Below, piece after piece: positions 33,501 through 43,593 of a stretch of DNA of 64,000 nt. The stretch comes from Muraenolepis orangiensis. Its lineage: Eukaryota; Chordata; Actinopteri; Gadiformes; Muraenolepididae. Numbering within the stretch: position 1 is the stretch's first letter; every line of letters starts with the position of its first letter. The notes under the pieces are model-generated. The model searched no databases, was not told where the DNA came from, and worked only from the letters and a program-made list of their open reading frames with translations. A program made the translations under genes and the position numbers. The stretch spans positions 26,110,624 through 26,174,623 of the forward strand of contig CM051018.1 of NCBI GenBank assembly GCA_027704905.1, given 5' to 3'.

Positions 33501-33877
33501 TAACTGGCAGTGCACCCGACCCCAGTGGTTCTTCCCGTAGGTGGTGGGTCCGCGGGAAGGAGAAATGGCCACGTTGCTTTTTCGGGCAATGCCCGACCGG
33601 GCTCCGTGGCTAACCCGGCCACCAGGCGCTCGCTTACGGGCCCTCTTTCCAGGCCTAGCTCCGGAAAGGGGCCCCGGGCTTCCTCCGGGCAGGGTATCCT
33701 CACTTCTAGTTTGTTTGTCCATTGAAGTCTTTGAACCATTCTTAGTCTGGCCCCTCCCCTGAGACCAATCTGCCATGGGAGACCCTACCAGGAGCACTAG
33801 GCTCCAGACAACACAGCTCTCAGGTTCACAGGGACACCCAAACCTCTCCACCACGATAAGGTGATGGTTCCCGGAGA
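30520..33877 (-). mobile_element. Rex3-like (RTE-type) LINE, essentially full ORF, with target duplication
   Basis: The element lies between two copies of GGATTTTCCACAGC (30506-30519 and 33878-33891), a perfect 14-bp target-site duplication. On minus it ends GGATAAGCGGGAGAAG followed by GATG/TGGA tandem repeats, the Rex3 3' tail. One uninterrupted frame of 1075 codons spans it. It sits in cnnm1 intron 2 in the same orientation as the gene. Confidence 0.92.
30549..33776 (-). CDS. Rex3-like LINE ORF: endonuclease-reverse transcriptase
   Basis: 1075 residues from the ATG at 33776 (MADWSQ). The frame is open further upstream, but that part is 5' UTR, the target duplication and a GGAATGA array. 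An APE-type endonuclease covers about residues 112-360 (GTWNVTSL, LLGDFNAHVG near 247, RRSMIDFV, STDHHLVV). The reverse transcriptase covers about 530-830 (GKAPGIDEI, PLFKKGD, NYRGITLL, QCGFRPGRGTTDQ, FVDLEKAYDRVP, LRQGCALSPILF, catalytic LLFADDV near 814). The C-terminal part holds RIQAAEMSFLRRVAG and GRRPRGRPRYRW. No frameshift or stop was seen, so it may be active or recently active. The position usually held by the endonuclease glutamate reads LTSTHS. Confidence 0.9.
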   Translation of the reverse strand: MADWSQGRGQTKNGSKTSMDKQTRSEDTLPGGSPGPLSGARPGKRARKRAPGGRVSHGARSGIARKSNVAISPSRGPTTYGKNHWGRVHCQLGGSEGRGHRRTKPSQQRLALGTWNVTSLGGKEPELVREVERYQLDLVGLTSTHSTGSGTKLLDRGWTLSFSGVAQGVRHRAGVGILTSPRLSAALLEFTPVDERVASLRLRVMGGKTLTVVCAYAPNNSSEYPAFLHTLDGVLHGAPEGDSIVLLGDFNAHVGNDGETWRGVLGMNGLPDLNRSGVLLLDFCASHGLAITNTMFKHKDAHKCTWYQSTLGRRSMIDFVIVSSGLRPHVLDTRVKRGAELSTDHHLVVSWVRWRGKPLDRPGKPKRVVRVNWERLVDAPVRETFNSHLRRNFSGISVEAGGIEPEWSLFKASIAEAAVESCGLKVIGASRGGNPRTSWWTQVVREAVRLKKEAFRAMLACETPDSVARYRQAKRTAASAVAEAKQRVWEEFGEAMEKDFQSAPKRFWQTIRRLRRGKRGSIQAVYSKGGTLLTSTEEVIGRWKEHFVELLNPTTPSMVETELEDEGRQTSISLEEVTAVVKQLRSGKAPGIDEILPEMLKALGVEGLSWMTHLFNIAWKSGTVPEEWQTGVVVPLFKKGDQRVCANYRGITLLSLPGKVYSKVLERRVRPIVEPQIEEEQCGFRPGRGTTDQLFTLARILEGAWEYAHPVYMCFVDLEKAYDRVPREILWGVLREYGVRGSLLRAIQSLYSQSKSCVRILGTKSGLFSVGVGLRQGCALSPILFVIFMDRISRRSHGGEGFQYGGLRIESLLFADDVVLFASSVCDLQHSLDRFAAECEAAGMRISTSKSEAMVLSRKPVDCLLQVGRESLSQVKEFKYLGVLFSSEGRMEREIDRRIGAAGAVLGALWRTVVTKRELSQKAKLSIYRSVFVPTLTYGHEQWVMTERTRSRIQAAEMSFLRRVAGISLRDRVRSSVTRERLGVEPLLLRVERSQLRWFGHLVRMLPGRLPREVFQAHPTGRRPRGRPRYRWGDYISTLAWERLGIPQSELVDVAREREVWSPLLELLPPRPDFG

Positions 33878-33997
33878 GGATTTTCCACAGCGTATAAATA
33901 AATGATGTGTTCGGTATTGACAGAATATTTAGTCCACTAATTAGACGCTGAGAACAGCTGCTGCTGTTATGAACACCTGCAGATCCGGAGGGAATCA

Positions 33998-34020
33998 CAC
34001 ACACACACACACACACACAC
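33998..34020. repeat. (CA)n microsatellite
   Basis: Short uninterrupted CA run. Confidence 0.9.
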
Positions 34021-34042
34021 GGTGCGCAGTATGTTAGCTTAA

Positions 34043-34300
34043 TAGAATGAGGAATGAGGAATGAGGAATAAGGAATGAGGAATGAAGAATAAGGAATGAG
34101 GAATGAGGAATGAGGAATGAGGAATAAGGAATAAGGAATGAGGAATAAGGAATGAGGAATAAGGAATGAGGAATGAGGAATAAGGAATAAGGAATGAGGA
34201 ATGAGGAATGAGGAATGAGGAATAAGGAATGAGGAATGAGGAATAAGGAATGAGGAATGAGGAATAAGGAATGAGGAATGAGGAATAAGGAATGAGGAAT
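34043..34300. repeat. 7-bp GGAATGA/GGAATAA array
   Basis: About 36 heptamers. On minus it produces FLIPHSS-type peptide repeats that artificially lengthen the Rex3-like frame. Confidence 0.97.
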
Positions 34301-34415
34301 GCAGAATCACATTCAGACACACAGAGACCAGGGGAAGCTACAGTATTCATTCCATTAATAAACAAACTCTCTCTCTCTCTCTATCCTCTCCCTTGCTCTC
34401 TATCACCCTCTCTCA

Positions 34416-34968
34416 GACATGTTATCATACTGAGATAGTGATGTTAGACATGTGATCATACTGAGATAGTGATGTTAGACATGTGATCATACTGAGATAG
34501 TGATGTTAGACATGTTATCATACCCAGATAGTGATGTTAGACATGTTATCATATCCAGATAGTGATGTTAGACATGTTATCATACCCAGATAGTGATGTT
34601 AGACATGTTATCATACCCAGATAGTGATGTTAGACATGTTATCATACCCAGATAGTGATGTTAGACATGTTATCATACCCAGATAGTGATGTTAGACATG
34701 TTATCATACCCAGATAGTGATGTTAGACATGTTATCATACCCAGATAGTGATGTTAGACATGTTATCATACTGAGATAGTGATGTTAGACATGTTATCAT
34801 ACCCAGATAGTGATGTTAGACATGTTATCATACCCAGATAGTGATGTTAGACATGTTATCATACCCAGATAGTGATGTTAGACATGTTATCATACCCAGA
34901 TAGTGATGTTAGACATGTTATCATACTGAGATAGTGATGTTAGACATGTTATCATACTGAGATAGTGG
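34416..34968. repeat. 31-bp GATGTTAGACATGTTATCATACCCAGATAGT array
   Basis: About 18 units, differing mainly at ACCCAG versus ACTGAG and TTATC versus TGATC. Confidence 0.97.
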
Positions 34969-35079
34969 CCACCAGGATATCAGCTGTAATGTCTAATATT
35001 ATTATTGGTAAATTACTGTGAAATGAGGTAAAGATGTTCCGTTAGCCGGTATCGATAGCGGCCTATTGCAGCTTTCGAA

Positions 35080-36155
35080 TATCATTATCATTATCAAGGT
35101 ATCATTATCATTATCAAGGTATCATTATCATTATCATTATCAACGTATCATTATCAGTATCAAGGTATCATTATCATTATCAACGTATCATTATCAGTAT
35201 CATTATCATTATCAACGTATCATTATCATTATCAAGGTATCATTATCAAGGTATCATTATCATTATCAAGGTATCATTATCAGTATCAACGTATCATTAT
35301 CATTATCAAGGTATCATTATCAGTATCAATGTATCAAGGTATCATTATCAACGTATCAACGAATCATTATCAGTATAAACGTATCATTATCATTATCAAC
35401 ATATCATTATCAGTATCAACGTATCATTATCAAGGTATCATTATCAGTGTCAACGTATCATTATCAGTATCAACATATCAACGTATCATTATCAACATAT
35501 CATTATCAGTATCAACGTATCAACGTATCATTATCAGTATCAACGTATCATTATCAACGTATCATTATCAGTATCAAGGTATCATTATCAGTATCAATGT
35601 ATCAACGTATCATTATCAACGTATCATTATCAGTATCAATGTATCAAGGTATCATTATCAACGTATCATTAACAGTATCAAGGTATCATTATCAGTATCA
35701 AGGTATCAACGTATCATTATAAGTATCAAGGTATCATTATCAGTATCAAGGTATCATTATCAACATATCATTATCAAGGTATCATTATCAACGTATCAAC
35801 GTATCATTATCATCGTATCATTATCAGTATCAACGTATCAGTATCAACGTATCATTATCAGTATCAAGGTATCATTATCAACGAATCATTATCAGTATAA
35901 ACCTTTCATTATCAGTATCAATGTATCAACGTATCATTATCAGTATCAAGGTATCATTATCATTATCAGTATCAATGTATCATTATCAGTATCAAGGTAT
36001 CATTATCAGTATCAACGTATCAACAAATCATTATCAGTATCAACGTATCATTATCAAGGTATCATTATCAGTATCAAGGTATCATTTTCAGTATCAAAGT
36101 ATCATCAGTATCAACGTATCAACTTATCATTATCAGTATCATTATCAGTATCAAT
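35080..36155. repeat. TATCATTATCAACG/AAGG hexamer-based array, cnnm1 intron 2
   Basis: About 1.07 kb of TATCAT, TATCAG, TATCAA units with AACG or AAGG spacers. Open frames on plus are artefacts. Confidence 0.96.
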
Positions 36156-36237
36156 GTTGCCTGATACCATTACATGAGGGTGCTTGACTCATCTGGACAG
36201 TGAGACAGGAAGCCCCCGGGCCTCTCTCTTTACGTAC

Positions 36238-36381
36238 TGTAGAGGTCCGTCTCGTCCACCATCTCAGACTTGATGATCTCCTCGATGATGTCCTCCAGGG
36301 TGACGATGCCCATGACCTGGTAGAAGGGATCTCCCTCGCCCTCACTGTTCACCCTCTGCACCACGGCCAGGTGGGACTTCC
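36238..36381 (-). CDS. cnnm1: cnnm1 exon 2: second CBS motif
   Basis: 144 bp between an acceptor GCAG/GG and a donor ACA/GTACGT. It completes the glycine codon of exon 1 and reads GKSHLAVVQRVNSEGEGD, then the CBS2 core MGIVTLEDIIEEIIKSE and DETDLY. This is the most conserved CNNM segment; CBS pairs bind Mg-ATP and couple nucleotide/magnesium sensing to the membrane domain. It ends in phase 1, matching exon 3. A decoy-like CCACCTCCACAG array lies just upstream on the transcript. Confidence 0.96.
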
Positions 36382-36409
36382 CTGCATGGGGGAGGGGAGG
36401 ATAATTTGT

Positions 36410-37352
36410 TAGTGGTGGTGGTGGAGGTGGTGGTGATGGAGGTGTTAGTGGTTCTGATGATGGCGGTAGCGATGGTGGAGGAAGTGATGTTGAGGGTGGT
36501 GGTGATGGAGGCTGTGGAGGTGGTGGTGATGGAGGCTGTGGGGGTGGTGGTGATGGAGGCTGTGGTGATGGAGGCTGTGGAGGTGGTGGTGATGGAGAAT
36601 GGGGAGGTGGTGGTGATGGAGGCTGTGGTGATGGAGGCTGTGGAGGTGGTGGTGATGGAGGCTGTGGTGATGGAGGCTGTGGAGGTGGTGGTGATGGAGG
36701 CTGTGGTGATGGAGGCTGTGGAGGTGGTGGTGATGGAGGCTGTGGAGGTGGTGGTGATGGAGGCTGTGGTGATGGAGGCTGTGGTGATGGAGGCTGTGGA
36801 GGTGGTGGTGATGGAGGCTGTGGAGGTGGTGGTGATGGAGGCTGTGGTGATGGAGGCTGTGGAGGTGGTGGTGATGGAGGCTGTGGAGGTGGTGGTGGTG
36901 ATGGAGGCTGTGGTGATGGAGGCTGTGGTGATGGAGGCTGTGGAGGTGGTGATGGAGGCTGTGGAGGTGGTGGTGATGGAGGCTGTGGAGGTGGTGGTGA
37001 TGGAGGCTGTGGTGATGGAGGCTGTGGTGATGGAGGCTGTGGTGATGGAGGCTGTGGAGGTGGTGGTGATGGAGGCTGTGGTGATGGAGGCTGTGGAGGT
37101 GGTGGTGATGGAGGCTGTGGTGATGGAGGCTGTGGTGATGGAGGCTGTGGAGGTGGTGGTGATGGAGGCTGTGGTGATGGAGGCTGTGGAGGTGGTGGTG
37201 ATGGAGGCTGTGGAGGTGGTGGTGATGGAGGCTGTGGTGATGGAGGCTGTGGTGATGGAGGCTGTGGAGGTGGTGGTGATGGAGGCTGTGGAGGTGGTGG
37301 TGATGGAGGCTGTGGTGATGGAGGCTGTGGAGGTGGTGGTGATGGAAGAGAG
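36410..37352. repeat. GATGGAGGCTGTGGAGGTGGTGGT array, cnnm1 intron 1
   Basis: A 15-bp module (GATGGAGGCTGTGGT) and a 24-bp module (adding GAGGTGGTG) are mixed irregularly. It ends 30 bp from the exon 2 acceptor. On the transcribed strand each long module reads CACCACCTCCACAG, which looks like a 3' splice site. Confidence 0.95.
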
Positions 37353-37487
37353 GTGTGGGCGGTTCTTCGTTCTAAATGCTTGCTTTCTGATATGTGATCA
37401 GAAAGGAAAGGTTGAGAGGAAACAGGAACAGGACCCCTTTAAAATGGACTACAACTGGCTTCTTTCTCCTTCCATTGCTTCAGTCCT

Positions 37488-37630
37488 TGTGTGTGTGTGT
37501 GCCTGTGTGTGCGTGCGTGCGTGCGTGTGTGTGCCTGTGTGTGTGTGTGTGCTTGTGTGTGTGTGTGTGTGTGCTTGTGTGTGTGTGTGTGTGTGTGTGC
37601 CTGTGTGTGTGTGTGAGTGTGTGTGTGTTG
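37488..37630. repeat. GT-rich microsatellite
   Basis: GT runs interrupted by GC, CT and CC steps. Confidence 0.94.
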
Positions 37631-38032
37631 TGATTCAGTTCAGACACTGCAGAATGAGTACAGAGAGATGCAGTGAGAGTGGTCTTGGTCCTGAAACACT
37701 GGATGACCCAACCAGTGAGGGTGTCTGTGTCTGCGGACTAGACTGCTGGTGAGGGCTGCTGGTTGTTTATAAACATGGAACACACACACTGACCTGAACA
37801 ACAGTCTGGTTCAGGGATCAGAGGAATCATCTGATCTAATCCCGTCAACAAGAGAGTGTTGATGGACTCCCATCCAGCTAACAGGTAAACACCTGACAGA
37901 CAGTTTAGGGTTTGGTCCTGAGCTCAGGTGAGAGTAGAGGTCATGGATTGGCCGACAGCATCTGATGTCCCAGCACTGCATTACATCACTTCTGTTACGT
38001 AACCCCCTTACAGAGTGGCACGCCAGGGCAGA

Positions 38033-38035
<3 letters not shown>
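37631..38035. other. intron 1 unique sequence, nothing recognised
   Basis: No exon or element was supported. Confidence 0.4.

Positions 38036-38084
<49 letters not shown>
38036..38084. repeat. (CA)n microsatellite
   Basis: Uninterrupted CA run. Confidence 0.97.
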
Positions 38085-38087
<3 letters not shown>

Positions 38088-38470
38088 TTTGACGTGTATT
38101 ACTAATCCATAGGATTGCAGCGGCACTGAGCTGCACCGTCTCGTTCTGAAAACACATTATATGTTAAAAAATATATATAAACCACATTATAAACACAAAT
38201 AGATCGAGGGACGAGACCCAAAGAACTACAATTTCCAGTCATCATTTTTTATAAATTTTAGCGTCACACGTCTTGTAGTTCTAATGTGTTTTCCCTACTA
38301 TGTGAAATTGTGACCAGGAATCTTGCCGTCTTATTCTAGGGTTTACTGGTCGAGAAACACACTGGCGGGGTCAGATTTGATCTTTCTTATTTGTAAGAGG
38401 GTGAAATCATGTTTTTGACAGGTTGTGATAGAGTATGGTAACCTAGATCGAAGAAGACCTTTCCAGTGAT
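38085..38470. other. intron 1 unique sequence, nothing recognised
   Basis: No exon or element was supported. Confidence 0.4.
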
Positions 38471-38745
38471 GTCAAGTCAAGTCAAGTCAATTTTATTTGT
38501 ATAGCCCTTAATCACAGTTATAGTCTCAAAGGGCTTCACATGCCACATGTTTACAACACCCCCCAAACCCCTAGCCCCGCCCCCCAAACCCCTAGCCCCG
38601 CCCCCCCCAAACCCTAGCCCCGCCCCCCCCAAACCCTAGCCCCCTAAGGGCAAGAAAAAACTCCCTTAATTACGTAGGAAGAAATCTTGAGAAGGAACCC
38701 AGAGTGGAGGGGATCCCTCCTTCAGGGACGGTTCAGGAGTGACAT
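38471..38745 (-). mobile_element. LINE-type 3' fragment with (CAAGT)n edge
   Basis: GTCAAGTCAAGTCAAGTCAA, then TTTTATTTGTATAGCCCTTA and ATCACAGTTATAGTCTCAAA GGGCTTCAC, with a GGAAGAAATCTTGAGAAGGA block. This sequence is widely dispersed in fish genomes as a non-LTR element 3' end; the exact family is not certain. A 22-bp CCCCAAACCCCTAGCCCCGC repeat (about four copies, 38559-38644) lies inside it. Confidence 0.65.
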
Positions 38746-38799
38746 GGGGGCCAGAAGTGACTTATAGTAATGTACATAGTAAAGTACAAAAAAAACAGT

Positions 38800-40287
38800 T
38801 GTCACGGTTACGGTGGTTGGCAGGGGGCGTGGCCAAGCCACGTGCGCTGGCGGAGCACACACACCTGTCAGCAATAGGCCTATATCACGTTAGATTAGAA
38901 CGCCGGAAGTACCCGTTAAAAATGGCTGAAGCAGTGTATCCCAAGTTCCGGTTAATGCATTCAGCTTGGCATTCACCATGGTGGACAGTTATCGCTGGAC
39001 AACATCGCTGATAACCTTCCAAAAGTCGGTCCAGACGATGCGGTTCAACTAGTGAATGAACACTACAGTGAAGAAGTCTAAATCAGAATCATACAATTCC
39101 CCGACATTGTGTCTTGTGGCTCTATCTGGATATATCGCCATAGAACGAAGGCGATTTTGTGTAGGAGCAGAGGTATGCCTATGTATTTAATATAGGCGAT
39201 TTATTTGATGGATTTTGATTATTTCAATGTACCTTTTCATTTACCTGTTAATATGTAGTGTGCAGCTGTATATTTTCTAAAAGGGAATGCCTGTTATTCT
39301 TGTGAATATGAGTTGTCTTAAAATAAAAGTGCTTGTGACATACTTGTGGCATTGAGTTAAAACCTAATTTGTATAAAATACCGATATATATCGTATAGCG
39401 ATATATATCGTATATCGCGATGCAGCCTAAAAATACCGGGTTTTGGTCCGTATCGCCCAGCCCTACTTGGGACCAGTGCTTTTAATCACACACATACCCG
39501 ACATTATGTGGCTCTATTCGGATGAGAGATGGAGTGTGTGTGGGGGTCAGGACCAGTGCTTTTAATCACACACACACCCGACATTATTAGCCTATTCCGC
39601 CCACTTTGAGACGTATATGCTCTCCTTGTCAAAGTGCAAACTGCAGACATCCGCGCTACCCCTGAGAACATGAAACCAGGGACCTTCATCCTCCTCATCA
39701 GCCTCACATAAGACTTGTGGAGGAGTTTGTCTTTGGGTAATGGTGTAAACTGAGGTAGGGCTGTCTGTGTTTAGGCGTTGAGCAGCCGGTTCACTACAAT
39801 AACAGAGAGGAGGGGAGGGGACACAGTCTGTCACGTATCTACCGGAAGTAAGAGTACACTGCTCGGAGATCTTTAACGTTCCGGAAGCAGGAAATGTGAT
39901 ATAGGCCTATTGCCGTGGTTGATTGCTAATCCCCTCACCTGGGGTGTATAGACCCTGGCTCCCCATTACCCCGGGGTTAGGTCGTACGTCATACTTTGTT
40001 CATGTTACGTCGTACATTCTGGACGGAATCGCCACGCTGATGTCCCGGAGATCCAGATCCTGTACCTGTCCCGCGTCACCGGCCTGTCTCGCGTTACTCC
40101 GGTCTATATGAGCTCCCCGGTAATTATAATTACCTGTCCGGTACCTACTACGACCTCCCGGTATCCAGACCCCTGGCCTGTCCCTGATCACTCTGTTGTC
40201 TGTGTGCTTTAAATAAAGCTTTATGTTATAGCTCCACTGTGTCTTGGTCTGCGTTCTGGGTCCCCCCCAACTATCCCACACGTGACA
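38800..40287 (+). mobile_element. solo-LTR-like element, copy 2, with a nested element
   Basis: The same element as 19392-19889 in reverse orientation: TGTCACGGTTACGGTGGTTG at the start, GTGTATAGACCC, GTACATTCTGGACGGAATCG, CTTTAAATAAAGCTTTATGT and ...CACGTGACA at the end. The inner 38871-39913 is an unrelated insert; without it this copy is about 450 bp, the size of copy 1. Confidence 0.75.
38871..39913. mobile_element. nested inverted-terminal-repeat DNA element
   Basis: It is bounded by a perfect 18-bp inverted repeat GCAATAGGCCTATATCAC (38871-38888 and 39896-39913). Because TAGGCCTA is a palindrome, this can also be read as an 8-bp duplication (38875-38882 and 39902-39909) around termini TATCAC...GTGATA. 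The insert includes a GATATATATCGTATATCGCG stretch and TATCGCCCAGCCCTA (about 39450-39465), a terminus common in fish hAT-type MITEs, so it may be a composite. No transposase frame is seen. Confidence 0.65.
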
Positions 40288-40715
40288 ATTGTGTTATTTA
40301 TAGTATAAAGTATAGCATATCATAGGTAGTATATAGTGTTGTTACAGTATATAGCATAGTTCATAGTATAGTATATAGTGTTGTTACAGTATATAGCATA
40401 GTTCATAGTATAGTATATATTGTTATTTATAGTATAAAGTATAGCATATCATAGGTAGTATATAGTGTTGTTACAGTATATAGCATAGTTCATAGTATAG
40501 TATATAGTGTTGTTACAGTATATAGCATAGTTCATAGTATAGTATATATTGTTATTTATAGTATAAAGTATAGCATATCATAGGTAGTATATAGTGTTGT
40601 TACAGTATATAGCATAGTTCATAGTATAGTATATAGTGTTGTTTATAGTATATAGTGTAGCATATCATAGGTAGAATATAGTGTTGTCTATAGAATAGTA
40701 TTGTTTAGTATTGTG
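40288..40715. repeat. long-unit AT-rich tandem repeat (about 129 bp)
   Basis: Three or more copies of a unit containing AAAGTATAGCATATCATAGG and two GTTGTTACAGTATATAGCAT subrepeats. Confidence 0.9.
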
Positions 40716-40780
40716 TAGTTTAGTTGGTATTGTTGTATAAATTCAAACTGTGAGAGAGAATGGGGAATAAGCATTCCATT

Positions 40781-41091
40781 GGAGAGGAGAGGAGAGGAGA
40801 GGAGAGGAGAGGAGAGGAGAGGAGAGGAGAGGAGAGGAGAGGAGAGGAGAGGAGAGGAGAGGAGAGGAGAGGAGAGGAGAGGAGAGGAGAGAGAAGGAGA
40901 GGAGAATAGAGTCGGAGGTGTAGACACAAGAGGGAAGAAGAGGAGAGGAGAGGAGAGGAGAGGAGAGGAGAGGAGAGGAGAGGAGAGGAGAGGAGAGGAG
41001 AGGAGAGGAGAGGAGAGGAGAGGAGAGGAGAGGAGAGGAGAGGAGAGGAGAGGAGAGGAGAATAGAGTCGGAGGTGTGGACACAAGAGGGA
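40781..41091. repeat. (GGAGA)n blocks with a duplicated 31-bp spacer
   Basis: Two pure GGAGA arrays (40781-40904, 40940-41060), each followed by AATAGAGTCGGAGGTGT-GACACAAGAGGGA. The whole block was duplicated once. Strictly polypurine; on the cnnm1 transcript it is (UCUCC)n. Confidence 0.96.
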
Positions 41092-41245
41092 AGGAGAGGA
41101 GAGGAGGAGGAGGGGAGGAGAAAAGTGGAGAAGAGAGGAAATGAGAGGAGAGGCAGGAAGGAGGGTTGAAGGAGAGGAGGGGGGAGGGAAAGGTTACAGC
41201 TGAATGTTTTATGCTGCCTCTGCGGGTTAGCAAGGGGGGAGCAAG

Positions 41246-42212
41246 GAGGGGAGAGAGAGCTAGGAGGAGAGACAGCTAGGAGGAGAGAGAGCTAGGAGGA
41301 GAGAGCTAGGAGGAGAGAGCGCTAGGATGGGAGAGAGCTAGGAGGAGAGAGAGCTGGGATGGGAGAGAGCTAGGACGGGAGAGAGAGCTAGGAGGAGAGA
41401 GAGCTAGGATGGGAGAGAAATAGGAGGAGAGAGCTAGGAGGAGAGCTAGGGGGAGAGAGCTAGGAGGAGAGCTAGGAGGAGAGACCTAGGAGGAGAGCTA
41501 GGAGGAGAGAGCTAGGAGGAGAGCTAGGAGGAGAGAGCTAGGAGGAGAGCTAGGAGGAGAGAGCTAGGAGGAGAGAGCTAGGAGGAGAGCTAGGAGATCT
41601 AGGAGGAGCAAGCCAGGAAGAGAGCTAGGAGGAGAGCTAGGAGGAGAGAGCTAGGAAGAGAGCTAGGAGGAGAGAGCTAGGAGGAGAGAGAGCTAGGATG
41701 GGAGAGAGCTAGGAGGAGAGGGAGCTAGGAGGAGAGGGAGCTAGGATGGGAGAGAGCTAGGAGGAGAGAGCTAGGAGGAGAGCTACGAGGAGAGCTAGGA
41801 GGATAGAGCTAGGAGGAGAGAGCTAGGGGGAGAGCTAGGAGGAGAGCTAGGAGGAGAGAGCTAGGAGGAGCGCTAGGAGGAGAGCAAGGAGGAGAGGGCT
41901 AGGAGGAGAGAGCTAGGAGGAGATCTAGGAGGAGAGAGCTAGAAGGAGAGCTAGAAGGAGAGCTAGGAGGATAGAGCTAGGAGGAGAAAGCTAGGGGGAG
42001 AGCTAGGAGGAGAGCTAGGAGGAGAGAGCTAGGAGGAGTGCTAGGAGGAGAGCAAGGAGGAGAGGGCTAGGAGGAGAGCTAGGAGGAGAGAGCTAGGAGG
42101 AGAGCTAGGAGGAGATCTAGGAGGAGAGAGCTAGGAGGAGAGAGCTAGAAGGAGAGCTAGGAGGAGAGAGCTAGGAGGTGAGAGCTAGGAGGAGAGCTAG
42201 GAGGAGATCTAG
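41246..42212. repeat. AGCTAGGAGGAGAG satellite, block 1 (cnnm1 intron 1)
   Basis: A 14-bp unit with frequent GA insertions or deletions (12-18 bp). It continues at 43594-44813 and 48773-50532, interrupted by two transposable elements. Confidence 0.97.
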
Positions 42213-43593
42213 TGCCTCGTTTCCACCAAGCTGTTTTGAGAGCTGGTTCGGAGCTTGCGCGTCATGGCGAACCAGTTCTTTGGGTTTCCACCGCAATGGA
42301 GCCACTTTCTGGCTCCGTTAAGTGGTTCGTTTGCGGCTCCACTTCGAAGCTGGGCTAGCCAGCAGGCTCCACTACGTCAGGGGCTGGGGGCGGGGCTTAT
42401 CGGGCTGGGGGCGGGGCTTATCGGACAAACTCAAAACAAACTAAAAGTTTTTTTCTGCCATCTTTAAAATCAGTAAAATTGGACGTGAAGGTGACAGTGG
42501 TCCGTGGACGAGACAAACTGTGTTTGTTTGCGTTGTTGTCCTCGGCAGAAGGTCACAATAAACTAGAGGAGCTTCTAGAACAAACCGCTATTTTAAAAAC
42601 TACAGCGTGAGATGTCTTCAGCGGGGGACAGGACCGAGGAGCTAATCGATAACAAACTGGACGATACGAGGAGCTAATCGATAACAAACTGATGATCCGC
42701 TGCTGTCACTCTGGTCCTGGTAAGTTTTACTTTATAAATCTTTCCCGTGTTGCCAACCAGCTTTGTATTTATAATCTGTTTAGCGAGCTGCTCATTATCA
42801 CATCAATGTTATGTTCCTATCATCACAAATGAGGAGCTATGATTGCTAGGCTTCTGTTAGCCGATATTAACCTTGATAACGTCAGGATGCTACTTTCTAA
42901 AAACAGTAAAGTGTAATGGAGTCATGTTTTAATTCACTTTTCTCTTGTTTTAGTTGTTTATGGAGTCGTCTTCCCTGGACGATTCCCCCACTGGGCTGCA
43001 GCTCTCAGGAGCCCCTCAGCCCCTCGGAGCTTTATTAACATGGACTTATTACACTGCACTCTACACTTTTACATTTTGTGATTACTGTATATTGTGTATT
43101 TTATGTTTTTTGTTTTTTTTTAAATAAAACATTTCTATTTTTCATACAATGTCCGCTTCATTATGCTTTATCAACCGAGAAACATAATACAAGATGACAG
43201 TTTTGAAGAAGAAAAGGCAAATGGTCCCTTCTGTTTAAGTACTCTATTAATGCAGCTCTAACGTCAAGTCCATTTTATTAGTATAGTCCTTTATCACAGT
43301 TAGGGGCTTCAACGTAATCGCGTCCATAGCACTAAAGACGAGCAGCTGTTTGTAGCCTCAAAGCCAGGCGCAACACTTTTACATCCATCATGTAATCCAC
43401 TGTTGTGGAAGTTGGCGCGAGCTGCTGGGAAAGCAGAGACGTTAACAGTGACGTCATGACGTGGCTCTCTCGGCGAAAAAGTCGGTGGAAACGCAAACCA
43501 GTTTTTTGCCGGCTCCCCAATTGAACCAACTGCGAACCGGCTCTCGCGCCACCCGAGAGCTGGAACTAGGCTTGCTTTGGTGGAAACGAGGCA
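42213..43593. mobile_element. TIR DNA transposon, non-autonomous, 3-bp target duplication
   Basis: A 1381-bp insert with inverted termini TGCCTCGTTTCCACCAAGC (left) and TGCCTCGTTTCCACCAAAGC (right, reverse complement), flanked by TAG on both sides (42210-42212, 43594-43596). A 3-bp duplication fits PIF/Harbinger-type elements, but TAG is also part of the satellite. Near both ends are GAACCAGTTCTT and CGAACCGGCTCTC-type subterminal motifs. No transposase was found. An internal CAAGTCCATTTTATTAGTAT piece (about 43265-43315) resembles the LINE tail at 38471. Confidence 0.82.

Noticed and set aside
30549..34322. 1257-residue frame beginning in FLIPHSS repeats
   Set aside because: The first 182 residues come from the GGAATGA array, a CA run, the target duplication and the LINE 5' UTR. 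The element's ORF is taken from ATG 33776.
34416..34968. CRISPR-like regular array (31-bp period)
   Set aside because: Whole units repeat with no unique spacers and the DNA is vertebrate; it is a minisatellite.
36406..37752. 448-residue plus-strand frame of VVVMEAVE repeats
   Set aside because: Translation of the GATGGAGGCTGTGG array and a GT run, antisense to cnnm1 intron 1.
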